From contig DBPV01000113.1 of the NCBI GenBank assembly GCA_002304995.1, positions 1 through 21,282 on the forward strand: a stretch of DNA of 21,282 nucleotides. Reading direction: 5' to 3'. Shown here piece after piece: positions 1-7,294 of the stretch (positions within the stretch are counted from its first letter, which is position 1; each line of letters starts with the position of its first letter). Under the pieces are notes generated by a model. The model was not told where the DNA came from. It ran no database searches and saw nothing but the letters and a program-made list of their open reading frames with translations. The DNA comes from Syntrophaceae bacterium UBA1411. GTDB taxonomy: Bacteria; Desulfobacterota; Syntrophia; Syntrophales; Smithellaceae. Both the position numbers and the translations under genes were made by a program.

Positions 1-41
1 AAGGCAAGAAAACAAACGACTCCCAAAGGAGGTAACAGATC

Positions 42-317
42 ATGAAAAAGACATTAGGAACGATCGGTGCGGCGGCGGCAGTGGTTCTTTTAACGGCAAC
101 CTTTGGATTTGCCGAATATGCGGCGGCGGGAGCGGCCAATTTCCCGTATTTCCAGCTGGGCTGCCTGATTGTGGGCGGGCTGATCCTGGTCAGCCTGAAG
201 AGGAAGTATAACAGAATGTACACGGCGGAAGTTGTCGGCGCCTTCGCGCTTTACACGGTTCTGATGGCGCTTTTTACCAACCCGGTGATTGAAGTTGTGA
301 AAACCATCGTGACCTGA
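42..317 (+). CDS. small hydrophobic membrane protein, function unknown
   Basis: I do not recognise this 91-residue protein. The start is the ATG preceded by a strong AAAGGAGG ribosome binding site about 8 bases upstream. The N-terminus (MKKTLG followed by an Ala/Val/Leu run to about residue 25) is either a signal peptide or a first membrane segment. Two further hydrophobic stretches lie near residues 36-53 and 65-85, separated by a short basic loop (KRKYNR). It is therefore probably an inner-membrane protein with two or three spans. No catalytic motif is visible. A strong intrinsic terminator follows within about 70 bases, so it ends a transcription unit whose upstream part lies outside the window. 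Confidence 0.7.
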   Translation: MKKTLGTIGAAAAVVLLTATFGFAEYAAAGAANFPYFQLGCLIVGGLILVSLKRKYNRMYTAEVVGAFALYTVLMALFTNPVIEVVKTIVT

Positions 318-383
318 TTTTTCAAACGGCAAGACGCGCAGAAGTTGCAGCCGCTGCGGCGGTCATGATCTGTAGCAGACAAG

Positions 384-418
384 CCCCCTCAAGGCTCCTT
401 AAGCTTGAGGGGGTTTTT
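384..418 (+). terminator. intrinsic terminator after the small membrane protein gene
   Basis: A perfect 10-bp stem, CCCCCTCAAG (384-393) pairing with CTTGAGGGGG (404-413), encloses a 10-base loop and is followed directly by five T residues. This is a textbook Rho-independent terminator on the plus strand. No T-run follows the stem in the minus-strand direction, so it would stop the converging cyclase transcript only weakly. Confidence 0.85.
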
Positions 419-428
419 ATGGATTTCG

Positions 429-1199
429 TCACGGAAGCTCCGCCACCGCCCGGATCCAGCCTGCGCTGGCTTTGCTGATTTTCACCGGAAAACAGTAGAA
501 CCGGAAACCGGTCGCCGGCAGCAGATGCAGGTTGGTCAGTTTCTCAATCTGGAAGTATCCTTTTTCGATGCCGGCAAAATGACCTTCCCAGATGAGCGAC
601 GCGTTGCCGGTTTCGGCAAATTCCCTGGCCTGAAAAGGCAGGGGCCGGTCCCAGCTCCAGGCGTCGGTGCCGACGACGTGTACGCCCTGGTCGAGAATCC
701 ACAGCGTGGCCAGGCGGCCGAATCCGCAGCCGCGCGTCAGATATTCCGGACTGCCCCAGAAAGGCGCGGCGCCGCTCTGGGCCAGAAAAATATCCCCTTT
801 CCGCAGCGTATGGCCGATGCGGTCCAGGCGGGCGCGGATATCGTCAACGGAAATGTTGTGGCCGTCGGGACAGTCGGAAAAGTCGAGCTTTACGCCGTTG
901 CCGACGCCCCACGCGAGCGGAAACTGATCGATGGTCAGAGAAGGCGTGCCCCGGTCCTGCAACGGAGAATAATGCCAGGGCGCGTCCATGTGCGTGCCGG
1001 CATGCGTGGACACTTCCAGAAATTCAACCGCCCAGCCCAGGCCGCCCGGAAGATCGGAGGCGTCAAGCCCCGGGAAAAAGGGTTTCATGCTTTCCGCTCC
1101 CAGCGCGTGATCGACATAAGTCACCTTGGGAATCATTGTCGGCGGATCGCTGGGCAGGCCGCTTTCAATCGCCACCGACAGGTCAATGAACGTGCTCAT
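429..1199 (-). CDS. cyclase family protein (kynurenine formamidase-like metal-dependent hydrolase)
   Basis: This 256-residue protein carries the metal-binding signature of the cyclase/KynB fold, HAGTHMDAPWH at residues 66-76, in which His66, His70, Asp72 and His76 are the expected divalent-metal ligands. Family members hydrolyse amide or ester bonds or act as cyclases and isomerases; N-formylkynurenine formamidase and isatin hydrolase are the known examples. The length is close to the family norm. The start is supported by AAAGGAGG placed 7 bases before the ATG on the minus strand. No tryptophan-degradation genes are nearby, so the kynurenine role is not supported and the substrate is unknown. 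It is divergent from the VOC gene across about 200 bases. Confidence 0.85.
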   Translation of the reverse strand: MSTFIDLSVAIESGLPSDPPTMIPKVTYVDHALGAESMKPFFPGLDASDLPGGLGWAVEFLEVSTHAGTHMDAPWHYSPLQDRGTPSLTIDQFPLAWGVGNGVKLDFSDCPDGHNISVDDIRARLDRIGHTLRKGDIFLAQSGAAPFWGSPEYLTRGCGFGRLATLWILDQGVHVVGTDAWSWDRPLPFQAREFAETGNASLIWEGHFAGIEKGYFQIEKLTNLHLLPATGFRFYCFPVKISKASAGWIRAVAELP

Positions 1200-1250
1200 C
1201 TTTTTTCCTCCTTTTGCAAGCGCATGCCCGCTGCAAAGATTTCGGCGCCT

Positions 1251-1279
1251 TGCATACCAGCAATCCCCCTCCCGCGCAA
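1251..1279 (-). promoter_or_regulatory. weak candidate promoter for the cyclase-family gene
   Basis: Read on the minus strand there is TTGCGC (1274-1279), a 17-base spacer and TATGCA (1251-1256) with a TGG just before the -10, as in an extended -10 element. The -10 match is poor (3 of 6), so this is only a candidate placed by position. Confidence 0.22.
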
Positions 1280-1322
1280 CCGGCGCTTTTTTTCAGGCGC
1301 GGCCGGCCTTCCGGATTTTTGC

Positions 1323-1351
1323 TTGCAGGAAACGGCAAAAGACGCCATAAA
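1323..1351 (+). promoter_or_regulatory. weak candidate promoter for the VOC gene
   Basis: TTGCAG (1323-1328), a 17-base spacer and CATAAA (1346-1351) lie about 50 bases before the VOC start. The match to sigma70 consensus is modest (3 of 6 and 4 of 6), so confidence is low. Confidence 0.25.
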
Positions 1352-1403
1352 AAGAACATTCAAAAACCACAGGACCGTGACCACGGACTGAAAGGAGAAG
1401 TAA

Positions 1404-1982
1404 ATGATTGCGCGCATCGATCACGTCTCTCTGGCTGTAAAGGATCAGGCAAAAGCGGAACGCTTCTTCCGCGACATTTTGGGCGCCGTTCCCGGCGCCG
1501 CCGCCGCCGATCCCGCCACACAATTTTTCTGGCAGCTCTTTTCGCTGGGCGATCTGTCGCGCCTGGAAGTCATTTCCCCCACCGGCCCCGACAGCTTTCT
1601 CAATGGATTTCTGGAATCGCGGGAAGCGGGCGTGCACCACATCACGCTGCAGACGACGGACATCCGGAAAGTCATGGATCATCTGAAAGCAAACGACATT
1701 CCCTTTTTCGGCTACAACGAGTATCCGGGAGGCGTCTGGACGGAAATTTTCATTCATCCCCGCCATGCGTTTGGCGTGCTGATTCAGATCGCCCAGTTTG
1801 AGGCGGACGACTGGCTGTCCCAACAAGTCAAATTTCCGGCGGGAACCCGTTGGGACATCCGGAAAACGGACGGCGGCGCCGAGCTCACCTTCGCGCACCC
1901 CGGCGGCGGAAAGGTCGTGCTCCCGTTCCAGCGCGAAGAGCTCGCCCGTCTGGCCGAAGCGCTGGAAAAAGCCCTCGCCTAG
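1404..1982 (+). CDS. VOC (glyoxalase/bleomycin resistance) fold protein, methylmalonyl-CoA epimerase-like
   Basis: This 192-residue protein opens with IDHVSLAVKD, typical of a vicinal-oxygen-chelate module, and has a second module start at GVHHITLQT (residues 76-84). Candidate metal ligands are His7, Glu55, His78 or His79, and Gln128 in GVLIQIAQ. Methylmalonyl-CoA epimerases usually have Glu at that last position (GVLIEL-type). The C-terminal 60 residues or so extend beyond the core fold. The RBS AAAGGAG sits 6 bases before the ATG. The gene is convergent with the acyl-CoA synthetase gene, and their stop codons overlap. An epimerase, a lyase or another VOC enzyme are all possible; the substrate cannot be named. 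Confidence 0.78.
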   Translation: MIARIDHVSLAVKDQAKAERFFRDILGAVPGAAAADPATQFFWQLFSLGDLSRLEVISPTGPDSFLNGFLESREAGVHHITLQTTDIRKVMDHLKANDIPFFGYNEYPGGVWTEIFIHPRHAFGVLIQIAQFEADDWLSQQVKFPAGTRWDIRKTDGGAELTFAHPGGGKVVLPFQREELARLAEALEKALA

Positions 1983-4087
1983 CTCACGTCTTCAATGCGG
2001 ATCCGGGCGTCGAGCGCCACGACACCCGAACCGTCGGCCGGCACCCGGACCGGATTGATGTCCAGCTCGCGGATCTGCGGGAAGGCGGACATCAGGTGCG
2101 TCACGCGCTCGATCATCGCCACGTAGCCCGCAATATCGCCCGCTTTGCCGCCCCGCACGCCCTGTAAAATCCGGCAGGACTTCAGAAGGCGGAGCTTCTC
2201 TTCGATCTCGCCCGCGCCGGCCGGGCAAAGAACGCTTGCCGTATCGGCGAACACCTCGACGTAGATGCCGCCGTAGCCGAAGAAAACCACGGGGCCGAAC
2301 GAGGGATCGTATTTGCCGCCGATAAACATGTCGCTGCCGTCTTTCGCCTGCCTAGCGACGCGCACACCGTCGAAACGCGCGCCGGCGTTGTAGCGATAAA
2401 GATTATCCCGAAGCGCGGCAAAGGCGTCGCGGACGGCTGCGGCGTTGTGAACGCCCGTCCGGACTCCGCCGGCTTCCGATTTGTGGATCGCATCCGGAGA
2501 GACGATTTTGAGCACCACCGGATAACCGATCTTTTCCGCCGCCGCCACGGCGGCCTGGGCATCGCGGGCGACATCGGACAATGCGCCGCTGATGCCGAAC
2601 AAGCCCAGGAGGTCCAGCGTTTCTTCTCCGCGGACGCCCGAATTTTCGCCGATCCAGCGCTTCGCGGCCGTAAGGTCGACGCCGGCCGGCAGCGGATAAA
2701 CGGCCGGCGGCGCAGCTTTCCTGGCATAGAAGTCGCACTGCCTTTTAAACGCGCGGATCATCTCGCTGGCGTTGTTGAAGATGGGAAAGTCCAGATTCTG
2801 CTTGATGCGGGAAATCGTCGCGGACAAGCCGAAGAGGCAGACGCCGAGCGGCTTTCCCGAAGACAGAATCGTTCCCGCGACCTCCTTGGAGAGGTCCGTG
2901 TGAAACATTCTGTAAAAGACGTCCTCGCCGCGCGGCATTTCCGGCCACTGCGTGACAAAGACCGCCCCGTCCACACCGGGATTGTGCATGACGGAGTAGA
3001 AAATGCTGGAGTAGACCTGCGTGTCGTAAATGTCGCCCATGTCCAGGGGATTGGAGAAATTGATGACACCGGCGTTGGAGGAATTCTTCAGCTCATCGTA
3101 AAAGGCCGGCCCCGGATCGGCAAACACAAAACCCTTCTCCTCGCACAGATCCGCCATCATGACGGTGAAGCCGCCCGCGGGAGACATGATCATCATCCTC
3201 TTTCCCCGCATCGGCGGCAGTTCGAAGGCCTTGGCCATGGCGATGAAATCGTTGAAGTGCCGGATGCGGATGATGCCGGCCCGTTCAAAGGCGGCGTCGA
3301 TGATGTCTTCGTCGTTGGCCAGGGCCGCCGTGTGGCTCATGGCCGCCTTCCGGCCGGCGGCGGTCGTGTTCGATTTCAAAACGATCACGGGCTTGTCGAT
3401 CTTCGCCGCGGCGGCGATCAGCCGTTCGCCGCGGGGAATGCTTTCCAGGTACATGCCGATGACCTTTGTTTCCGGATCGCGGCCGAAGTACTCCAGGAAA
3501 TCCACTTCGTCGAGATCGAGCTTGTTGCCGATGCTGGCGAATTTGGCCATGCCGACGTTGTCGTCGGTCATCAGATTCCAGAGCATCAGCCCGACGCCGC
3601 CGCTTTGCGAAATGATCGACAAGCCTCCTTTGGGCGGGCTGAAGGAAGGAACGAAGGGCAGGCACAGACCGTTGGCCGTGTTGGCCACCGTCACGCCGTT
3701 GGGGCCGACGAACCGGATGCCGTATTTCCTGGCCGTCGCAACGACCTGATCGGAAAGTTTTTTTCCTTCCTCGCCCAGTTCGTTGAAACCGCCGGTGGGA
3801 ATGGCCATGCGCTTCACGCCGGCCGCGCCGCAGGCCTCGACGGCGTCGGGCACAAGCCGCGCGGGAATCATGACGAAGACCAGATCCGGCACGATCGGCA
3901 GATCACGCACGTCCCGGTACATTTTGATGCCGTCCACATGGGCGTCGGCGGCGCGCGGATTGACGCCGAAGATGCGCCCCTTGTAGCCCCAGCGGATCAG
4001 GTTTTCCAGGACCAGGCGGGGAATGTTGCTTGATTTGGATGACAGGCCGATAATGGCGATAGATTCGGGATAAAACAGCTTTTCCAT
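1979..4087 (-). CDS. ADP-forming acyl-CoA synthetase, fused alpha-beta form (acetate--CoA ligase family)
   Basis: This 702-residue protein probably interconverts acyl-CoA + ADP + Pi with acid + CoA + ATP, giving substrate-level ATP. It has an N-terminal CoA-binding Rossmann domain (FYPESIAIIGLS, residues 5-16) and a succinyl-CoA-synthetase-like ligase region with ISQSGGVG near 159-166. The conserved SHTAALA segment contains His252, at the place of the family's phosphohistidine. A C-terminal ATP-grasp domain includes GYPVVLKIVSPDAIHKSE and ends in LDINPV. No acetyltransferase domain is fused, so it is not a Pat-type protein acetylase. I chose the ATG at 4087, not an upstream ATG 45 bases earlier, because GGAGG lies 5 bases before it and the protein then starts as family members do. 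A good promoter lies about 60 bases upstream. The acyl substrate is unknown. Confidence 0.9.
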   Translation of the reverse strand: MEKLFYPESIAIIGLSSKSSNIPRLVLENLIRWGYKGRIFGVNPRAADAHVDGIKMYRDVRDLPIVPDLVFVMIPARLVPDAVEACGAAGVKRMAIPTGGFNELGEEGKKLSDQVVATARKYGIRFVGPNGVTVANTANGLCLPFVPSFSPPKGGLSIISQSGGVGLMLWNLMTDDNVGMAKFASIGNKLDLDEVDFLEYFGRDPETKVIGMYLESIPRGERLIAAAAKIDKPVIVLKSNTTAAGRKAAMSHTAALANDEDIIDAAFERAGIIRIRHFNDFIAMAKAFELPPMRGKRMMIMSPAGGFTVMMADLCEEKGFVFADPGPAFYDELKNSSNAGVINFSNPLDMGDIYDTQVYSSIFYSVMHNPGVDGAVFVTQWPEMPRGEDVFYRMFHTDLSKEVAGTILSSGKPLGVCLFGLSATISRIKQNLDFPIFNNASEMIRAFKRQCDFYARKAAPPAVYPLPAGVDLTAAKRWIGENSGVRGEETLDLLGLFGISGALSDVARDAQAAVAAAEKIGYPVVLKIVSPDAIHKSEAGGVRTGVHNAAAVRDAFAALRDNLYRYNAGARFDGVRVARQAKDGSDMFIGGKYDPSFGPVVFFGYGGIYVEVFADTASVLCPAGAGEIEEKLRLLKSCRILQGVRGGKAGDIAGYVAMIERVTHLMSAFPQIRELDINPVRVPADGSGVVALDARIRIEDVS

Positions 4088-4146
4088 GACAACCTCCAGA
4101 ATATGCCGGGATGGAAATGGAGAACATTTCATTCTGGCTGTGGAAA

Positions 4147-4175
4147 AGTATAGGAAAACCGCGGCCGGGTGTCAA
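4147..4175 (-). promoter_or_regulatory. sigma70-like promoter for the acyl-CoA synthetase gene
   Basis: On the minus strand there is a perfect TTGACA (4170-4175), a 17-base spacer and TATACT (4147-4152, 5 of 6). It lies about 60 bases upstream of the chosen ATG. It implies that the synthetase can be transcribed separately from the dehydrogenase gene upstream. The -35 sits in TTGATTGACA, the same 10-mer found at the phasin promoter. Confidence 0.75.
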
Positions 4176-4215
4176 TCAAAATACCGGCGGCGCCGGATGG
4201 TTCGATCCCGCCGCC

Positions 4216-5190
4216 TCAGAGATTCAGCACCCAGCGGGGCGCTTCGCCCTTCAGAACGCGGATCAGGTTGGTAAGCGCCATGTCGATAATGCGGCCGCCG
4301 GCTTCGCGGGTGGATCCGGCCAGATGCGGCGTCAGGATGACGTTGGCAAGCCCCCGCAGCGGATGGCCGGGAGGAGGAGGCTCTTCGGCAAAGACGTCGC
4401 AGGCGGCCATGGCGAGCTTTCCGGCGCGAAGCGCCGCCGCCAGCGCGGCTTCATCCACCAGGGCGCCGCGTCCGACGTTGATGAGAATCGCCGAAGGCTT
4501 CAGGAGCGCCAGTTTCTCCGCGTCGATGATCCTTTCGGTTTCCTTTGTAAGCGGCAGATGGAGGCTTACCAAATCGGCGGTTTTCAAAAGGGCGTCGAGC
4601 GGCGCAAAGGAGGCCTGATATTTTTTTTCTTCCTCCGAACCGAGCCTGACGAGATCGTAATACAAAAGGTTCGCGCCGAACGGAGCGAGCCTTTCGGCCA
4701 CGGCGCGGGCGGTGCGCCCCATGCCCACCAGTCCGTAGGTTTTTCCCGCCAGCTCAAAAACGCCCGTCCGCTGCGCATGCATGAAGAGCCATTCGCCCTG
4801 GTGCGTTTTGGCGTCGTAAAACGTAAGCCGCTTCAGGCAGGCCAGAGCCAGCATGATCGTGTGCTCGGCGACGGAAAGGTCGTTGGCGCCGGGCGTGTTG
4901 GCCACGGGAATGCCGAACTCGGCGCACGCCGCGATGTCGATGTGATTGTAGCCCACGCTGGGCTGCTGGATGAGCTTCAGCTGCCCGGCCTCCCGGACAA
5001 CCCGCCGGGTAATGGGCGTGGCGCCCGTGTAGTCGCCCAGAACGATGTCTGCATCGGCCATCCGGCGCGCAAGTTCGTCTTCGGGCAGCCTGTGCCCCTC
5101 GACGACGACAAAGGCCAGGCCGGGCGCCCGGCTCTCCAGAATGCTTTTAAGGGTGGCGTCCGTCATCGGCGCCGTGTTGAGGATCTTCAT
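4216..5190 (-). CDS. NAD(P)-dependent D-2-hydroxyacid dehydrogenase (phosphoglycerate dehydrogenase-like)
   Basis: This 324-residue protein has the family's dinucleotide-binding motif GLVGMGRTARAV (residues 153-164). It also has the catalytic triad: Arg241 in NVGRGALVDE, Glu270 in DVFAEEPP and His289 in PHLAGST. It would reduce a 2-keto acid to the D-2-hydroxy acid or run in reverse. It lacks the C-terminal ACT/regulatory extension of long SerA enzymes, and the substrate cannot be told from sequence. Its ATG overlaps the stop codon of the TAXI gene (ATGA), with AGGAGG 4 bases before the start, so the two are probably translationally coupled. That suggests the TAXI protein may bind a related carboxylate. 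Confidence 0.9.
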   Translation of the reverse strand: MKILNTAPMTDATLKSILESRAPGLAFVVVEGHRLPEDELARRMADADIVLGDYTGATPITRRVVREAGQLKLIQQPSVGYNHIDIAACAEFGIPVANTPGANDLSVAEHTIMLALACLKRLTFYDAKTHQGEWLFMHAQRTGVFELAGKTYGLVGMGRTARAVAERLAPFGANLLYYDLVRLGSEEEKKYQASFAPLDALLKTADLVSLHLPLTKETERIIDAEKLALLKPSAILINVGRGALVDEAALAAALRAGKLAMAACDVFAEEPPPPGHPLRGLANVILTPHLAGSTREAGGRIIDMALTNLIRVLKGEAPRWVLNL

Positions 5191-6530
5191 CCTTCCTCCT
5201 GCTTGAGTTTATTGCGGACAAACGTGATGTGCGTCCTCAGCAGATAGAACTGATCGCCGTAAGACGCGGGCACCTTCATTTTGTTGACTTCGCTTTCGAT
5301 GGCGTCGAGGCGGCGATCCAGAGCGTCCGCCCCGCGGAACTCCTTCGGCTTGAGCGCATCCTGCTCGACCGCAAGCAAGAGGCGGTACCAGCGGTTCATG
5401 CGCAGACTCATCCGCCAGCGCAGGAGGGCGGGAATACTTTTCACGCCGGGAATCAGAATGAGAAGGAGCGGCACGAAGACCACCAGAATCCGGTTGAGAA
5501 GACTGGCCAGCCAAAACGGCAGATAGCGGTAAAAGAAGCTTTTGCCGGATTTGTAAAAGCGCCGGGCGTCGTCGCTGATTTTGTATTCGTTTTCCAGCGG
5601 CGCGGGAAAGTCCCCGCGGTTTTGAAAAAGCGCTGGACGGCTATGAATTTCCGCCGCCGCCGAAAGCAGCAGATCCGACAGAGCCGGATGCAAATTGTCC
5701 CGGGCGACAAGTTCGACGGCGGGGCAGACAAGCGTGACATCCCGGGACGGAATGTTCTTTCCGAAATCCATCGCGCCTTTAGGCATGGTGAGCTTGTTGA
5801 GATAGGGAAGCCGGCGGACGTAGGCGTCGGCCTGCGCGAAATTCACCAGGCCGATGGCCGGCTCCCTAAGCAGTGTGCGCATGGTCTGCGAGGAGGCCGA
5901 ATCGGCCATGAGGAAAACGGCATCGACCTTCCCGGCCAGCAGTTCCGCGGCCGCCTCTTCGCCTTCGGCGTCCGAAAAAATCGTCGCCCCGCCCGGGGCG
6001 ATGCCGTTGGCAGCCAAAAGCGCCAGGGCCAGGCTGCGCGTGCCGCTGCCTTCCCGCCCGATAGCGATGCGCGTCTGGGCCAGCTGCGACAGCATTTCGA
6101 TGGCGTGCGGCAGACGGTGAAAGATCAAAAGGGGCTGATAGGACACGCTGCCCAGAGAAACCAGTCCGTCGGTCTTCCGTCCTCCGGCCAGCCCCGCCTG
6201 GACAAAACCGATATCCACATTAAAGGAAGGATCGGCCAGGCGCCGGAGATTCTCCGTGGATCCGGCCGACGGCAAAATGACCAGCGTCATTCCGTCGCGG
6301 GCCAGAATCCGGGCGTACTTTTCGGCGACGCTGTAATACGCGCTGCCTTTTTCGCCGCTTGTGATGGTCAGCGTCTTGGGCGGCGCGGAATGAAAAAACC
6401 AAAAGGCGGCAAAGATGATCATTCCGGCGACCACCGCCATGGCCACGACGGATGCCGCGCGGCCCATGCCGAAATAATCCATGAACACGGAGAGAATCCT
6501 GCCAAAGACCGTTTTGCCCTGAACGTTCAT
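5187..6530 (-). CDS. TAXI-family TRAP-transporter-type solute-binding protein, membrane-anchored
   Basis: This 447-residue protein has an N-terminal membrane segment (about residues 24-46) with no cleavage site or lipobox, followed by a TAXI periplasmic binding domain. The sequence LTITSGEKGSAYYSVAEKYA (54-73) is the typical opening, and IAIGREGSGTRSLA (156-169) and GKVDAVFLMAD (200-210) are later family motifs. A second membrane segment lies near 343-363, and a basic, helical cytoplasmic tail of about 85 residues follows. Secreted TAXI receptors are shorter and free in the periplasm, so this is the anchored variant with an added C-terminal region. No DctM/DctQ permease genes are nearby. It may sense or hand over a substrate instead of being part of a complete local transporter. 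Confidence 0.85.
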   Translation of the reverse strand: MNVQGKTVFGRILSVFMDYFGMGRAASVVAMAVVAGMIIFAAFWFFHSAPPKTLTITSGEKGSAYYSVAEKYARILARDGMTLVILPSAGSTENLRRLADPSFNVDIGFVQAGLAGGRKTDGLVSLGSVSYQPLLIFHRLPHAIEMLSQLAQTRIAIGREGSGTRSLALALLAANGIAPGGATIFSDAEGEEAAAELLAGKVDAVFLMADSASSQTMRTLLREPAIGLVNFAQADAYVRRLPYLNKLTMPKGAMDFGKNIPSRDVTLVCPAVELVARDNLHPALSDLLLSAAAEIHSRPALFQNRGDFPAPLENEYKISDDARRFYKSGKSFFYRYLPFWLASLLNRILVVFVPLLLILIPGVKSIPALLRWRMSLRMNRWYRLLLAVEQDALKPKEFRGADALDRRLDAIESEVNKMKVPASYGDQFYLLRTHITFVRNKLKQEEG

Positions 6531-6550
6531 GACCGTCCTGCTCCCGCGGT

Positions 6551-6581
6551 AAAAAAAATCGGACCGGACCGGCGCGTCCGG
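6551..6581 (-). terminator. possible weak terminator or attenuator between the lipoprotein and TAXI genes
   Basis: The 61-base gap after the lipoprotein stop holds CCGGAC (6564-6569) pairing with GTCCGG (6576-6581) around a 6-base loop. On the minus strand this is followed after five bases by eight T residues (A8 at 6551-6558). The stem is short and the T-run is not directly adjacent, so termination would be partial at best. The same spot also contains the 12-bp palindrome GCGTCCGGACGC (6574-6585), which could be a protein-binding site instead. Confidence 0.35.
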
Positions 6582-6591
6582 ACGCTTCGTT

Positions 6592-7278
6592 CTAGCGGCT
6601 CAACAGCTGCGACATCTGCTGGGAGAGCTCGTGTTTTTCAAACAATTTTTCAATCGCGTCCCCCAGCGCCACGCTGGCCTGCTCTCCCAGGCGCTCTTCC
6701 GAAAACAGAGCATGTTCGAGAGACGTTGTCGCCTCCACGGTGGACCGGTACAGAATTTTTTTCTGGGCCGTATCCGCCAGATACAGGGTCAGACGGATCT
6801 TGGTTGTATACGTGTTGGTCGGAAAGGCCCGGCGGCAATCCACCTCCAGCCCCTCGATCGCGCCGCCGATCAGGAGGCGGCTGTTGGGCGGCTGCAGAAT
6901 CGTCTGTTCGTGCAAATCCCAGCGGTCAAGAATACCCGACACATTGAAGCCGGCGCGGCGCAGATAAGCCCTCACGCCCTGGGCCACGGCTTCCGTGGGT
7001 TTGGTCGTTTTCGGCAGCACCAGGACCTTGACGCCGTTTTTTTCAATGACGCGCCCGATCACCAGCGGATCGCTGATTTTGCGCACGTCCGAAAATTCGG
7101 CCACGCTGATGATGGCCTGCAGCGCCTTCTGGTCCGGCTTCAGGTAAGAGGGAATCGCCGCGCGCTGCGCATCGTAGTCCATGTTGACGGAATAAATGCC
7201 GGGGGCGGCGCAGCCGGCGAGGCCGAAGACGGCCGCCGCAAGAAAAATCAACAGTCCCTTCACTCCATTTCTTTTCAT
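6592..7278 (-). CDS. outer-membrane-type lipoprotein of unknown function (possibly YajG-like)
   Basis: This 228-residue protein starts at the ATG preceded by GGAGG on the minus strand. An upstream in-frame ATG 75 bases earlier would overlap the DUF1015 gene and bury the signal peptide. The N-terminus is MKRNGVKGLLIFLAAAVFG followed by LAGC, a clear lipobox with the lipidated Cys near residue 23. Residue +2 is Ala, so by the usual sorting rule it would go to the outer membrane. The mature part has a pattern of a conserved VIGRVIEKNGVKVLVLP stretch, an AVAQGVRAYLRRAGFNVS helix and a region resembling LTLYLADTA. This recalls YajG-type lipoproteins, but the assignment is tentative. It lies 16 bases after the DUF1015 gene and is probably cotranscribed with it. 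Confidence 0.75.
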   Translation of the reverse strand: MKRNGVKGLLIFLAAAVFGLAGCAAPGIYSVNMDYDAQRAAIPSYLKPDQKALQAIISVAEFSDVRKISDPLVIGRVIEKNGVKVLVLPKTTKPTEAVAQGVRAYLRRAGFNVSGILDRWDLHEQTILQPPNSRLLIGGAIEGLEVDCRRAFPTNTYTTKIRLTLYLADTAQKKILYRSTVEATTSLEHALFSEERLGEQASVALGDAIEKLFEKHELSQQMSQLLSR

Positions 7279-7294
7279 TCCAACCTCCTTGCGA

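Noticed and set aside
1275..1292. GCGC-AACCG-GCGC followed by a T-run, like a small plus-strand terminator
   Set aside because: The stem is only 4 bp and no plus-strand gene precedes it; it lies in a divergent promoter region.
405..4033. Long plus-strand open frames opposite the cyclase and acyl-CoA synthetase genes (up to 528 codons)
   Set aside because: They are antisense shadows of recognised minus-strand genes in GC-rich DNA, have no RBS and show no family motifs.
5229..6947. 572-codon plus-strand open frame opposite the TAXI and lipoprotein genes
   Set aside because: It crosses two recognised minus-strand genes and the gap between them, and its translation is low-complexity and Arg/Gly-rich, as expected of a shadow frame.
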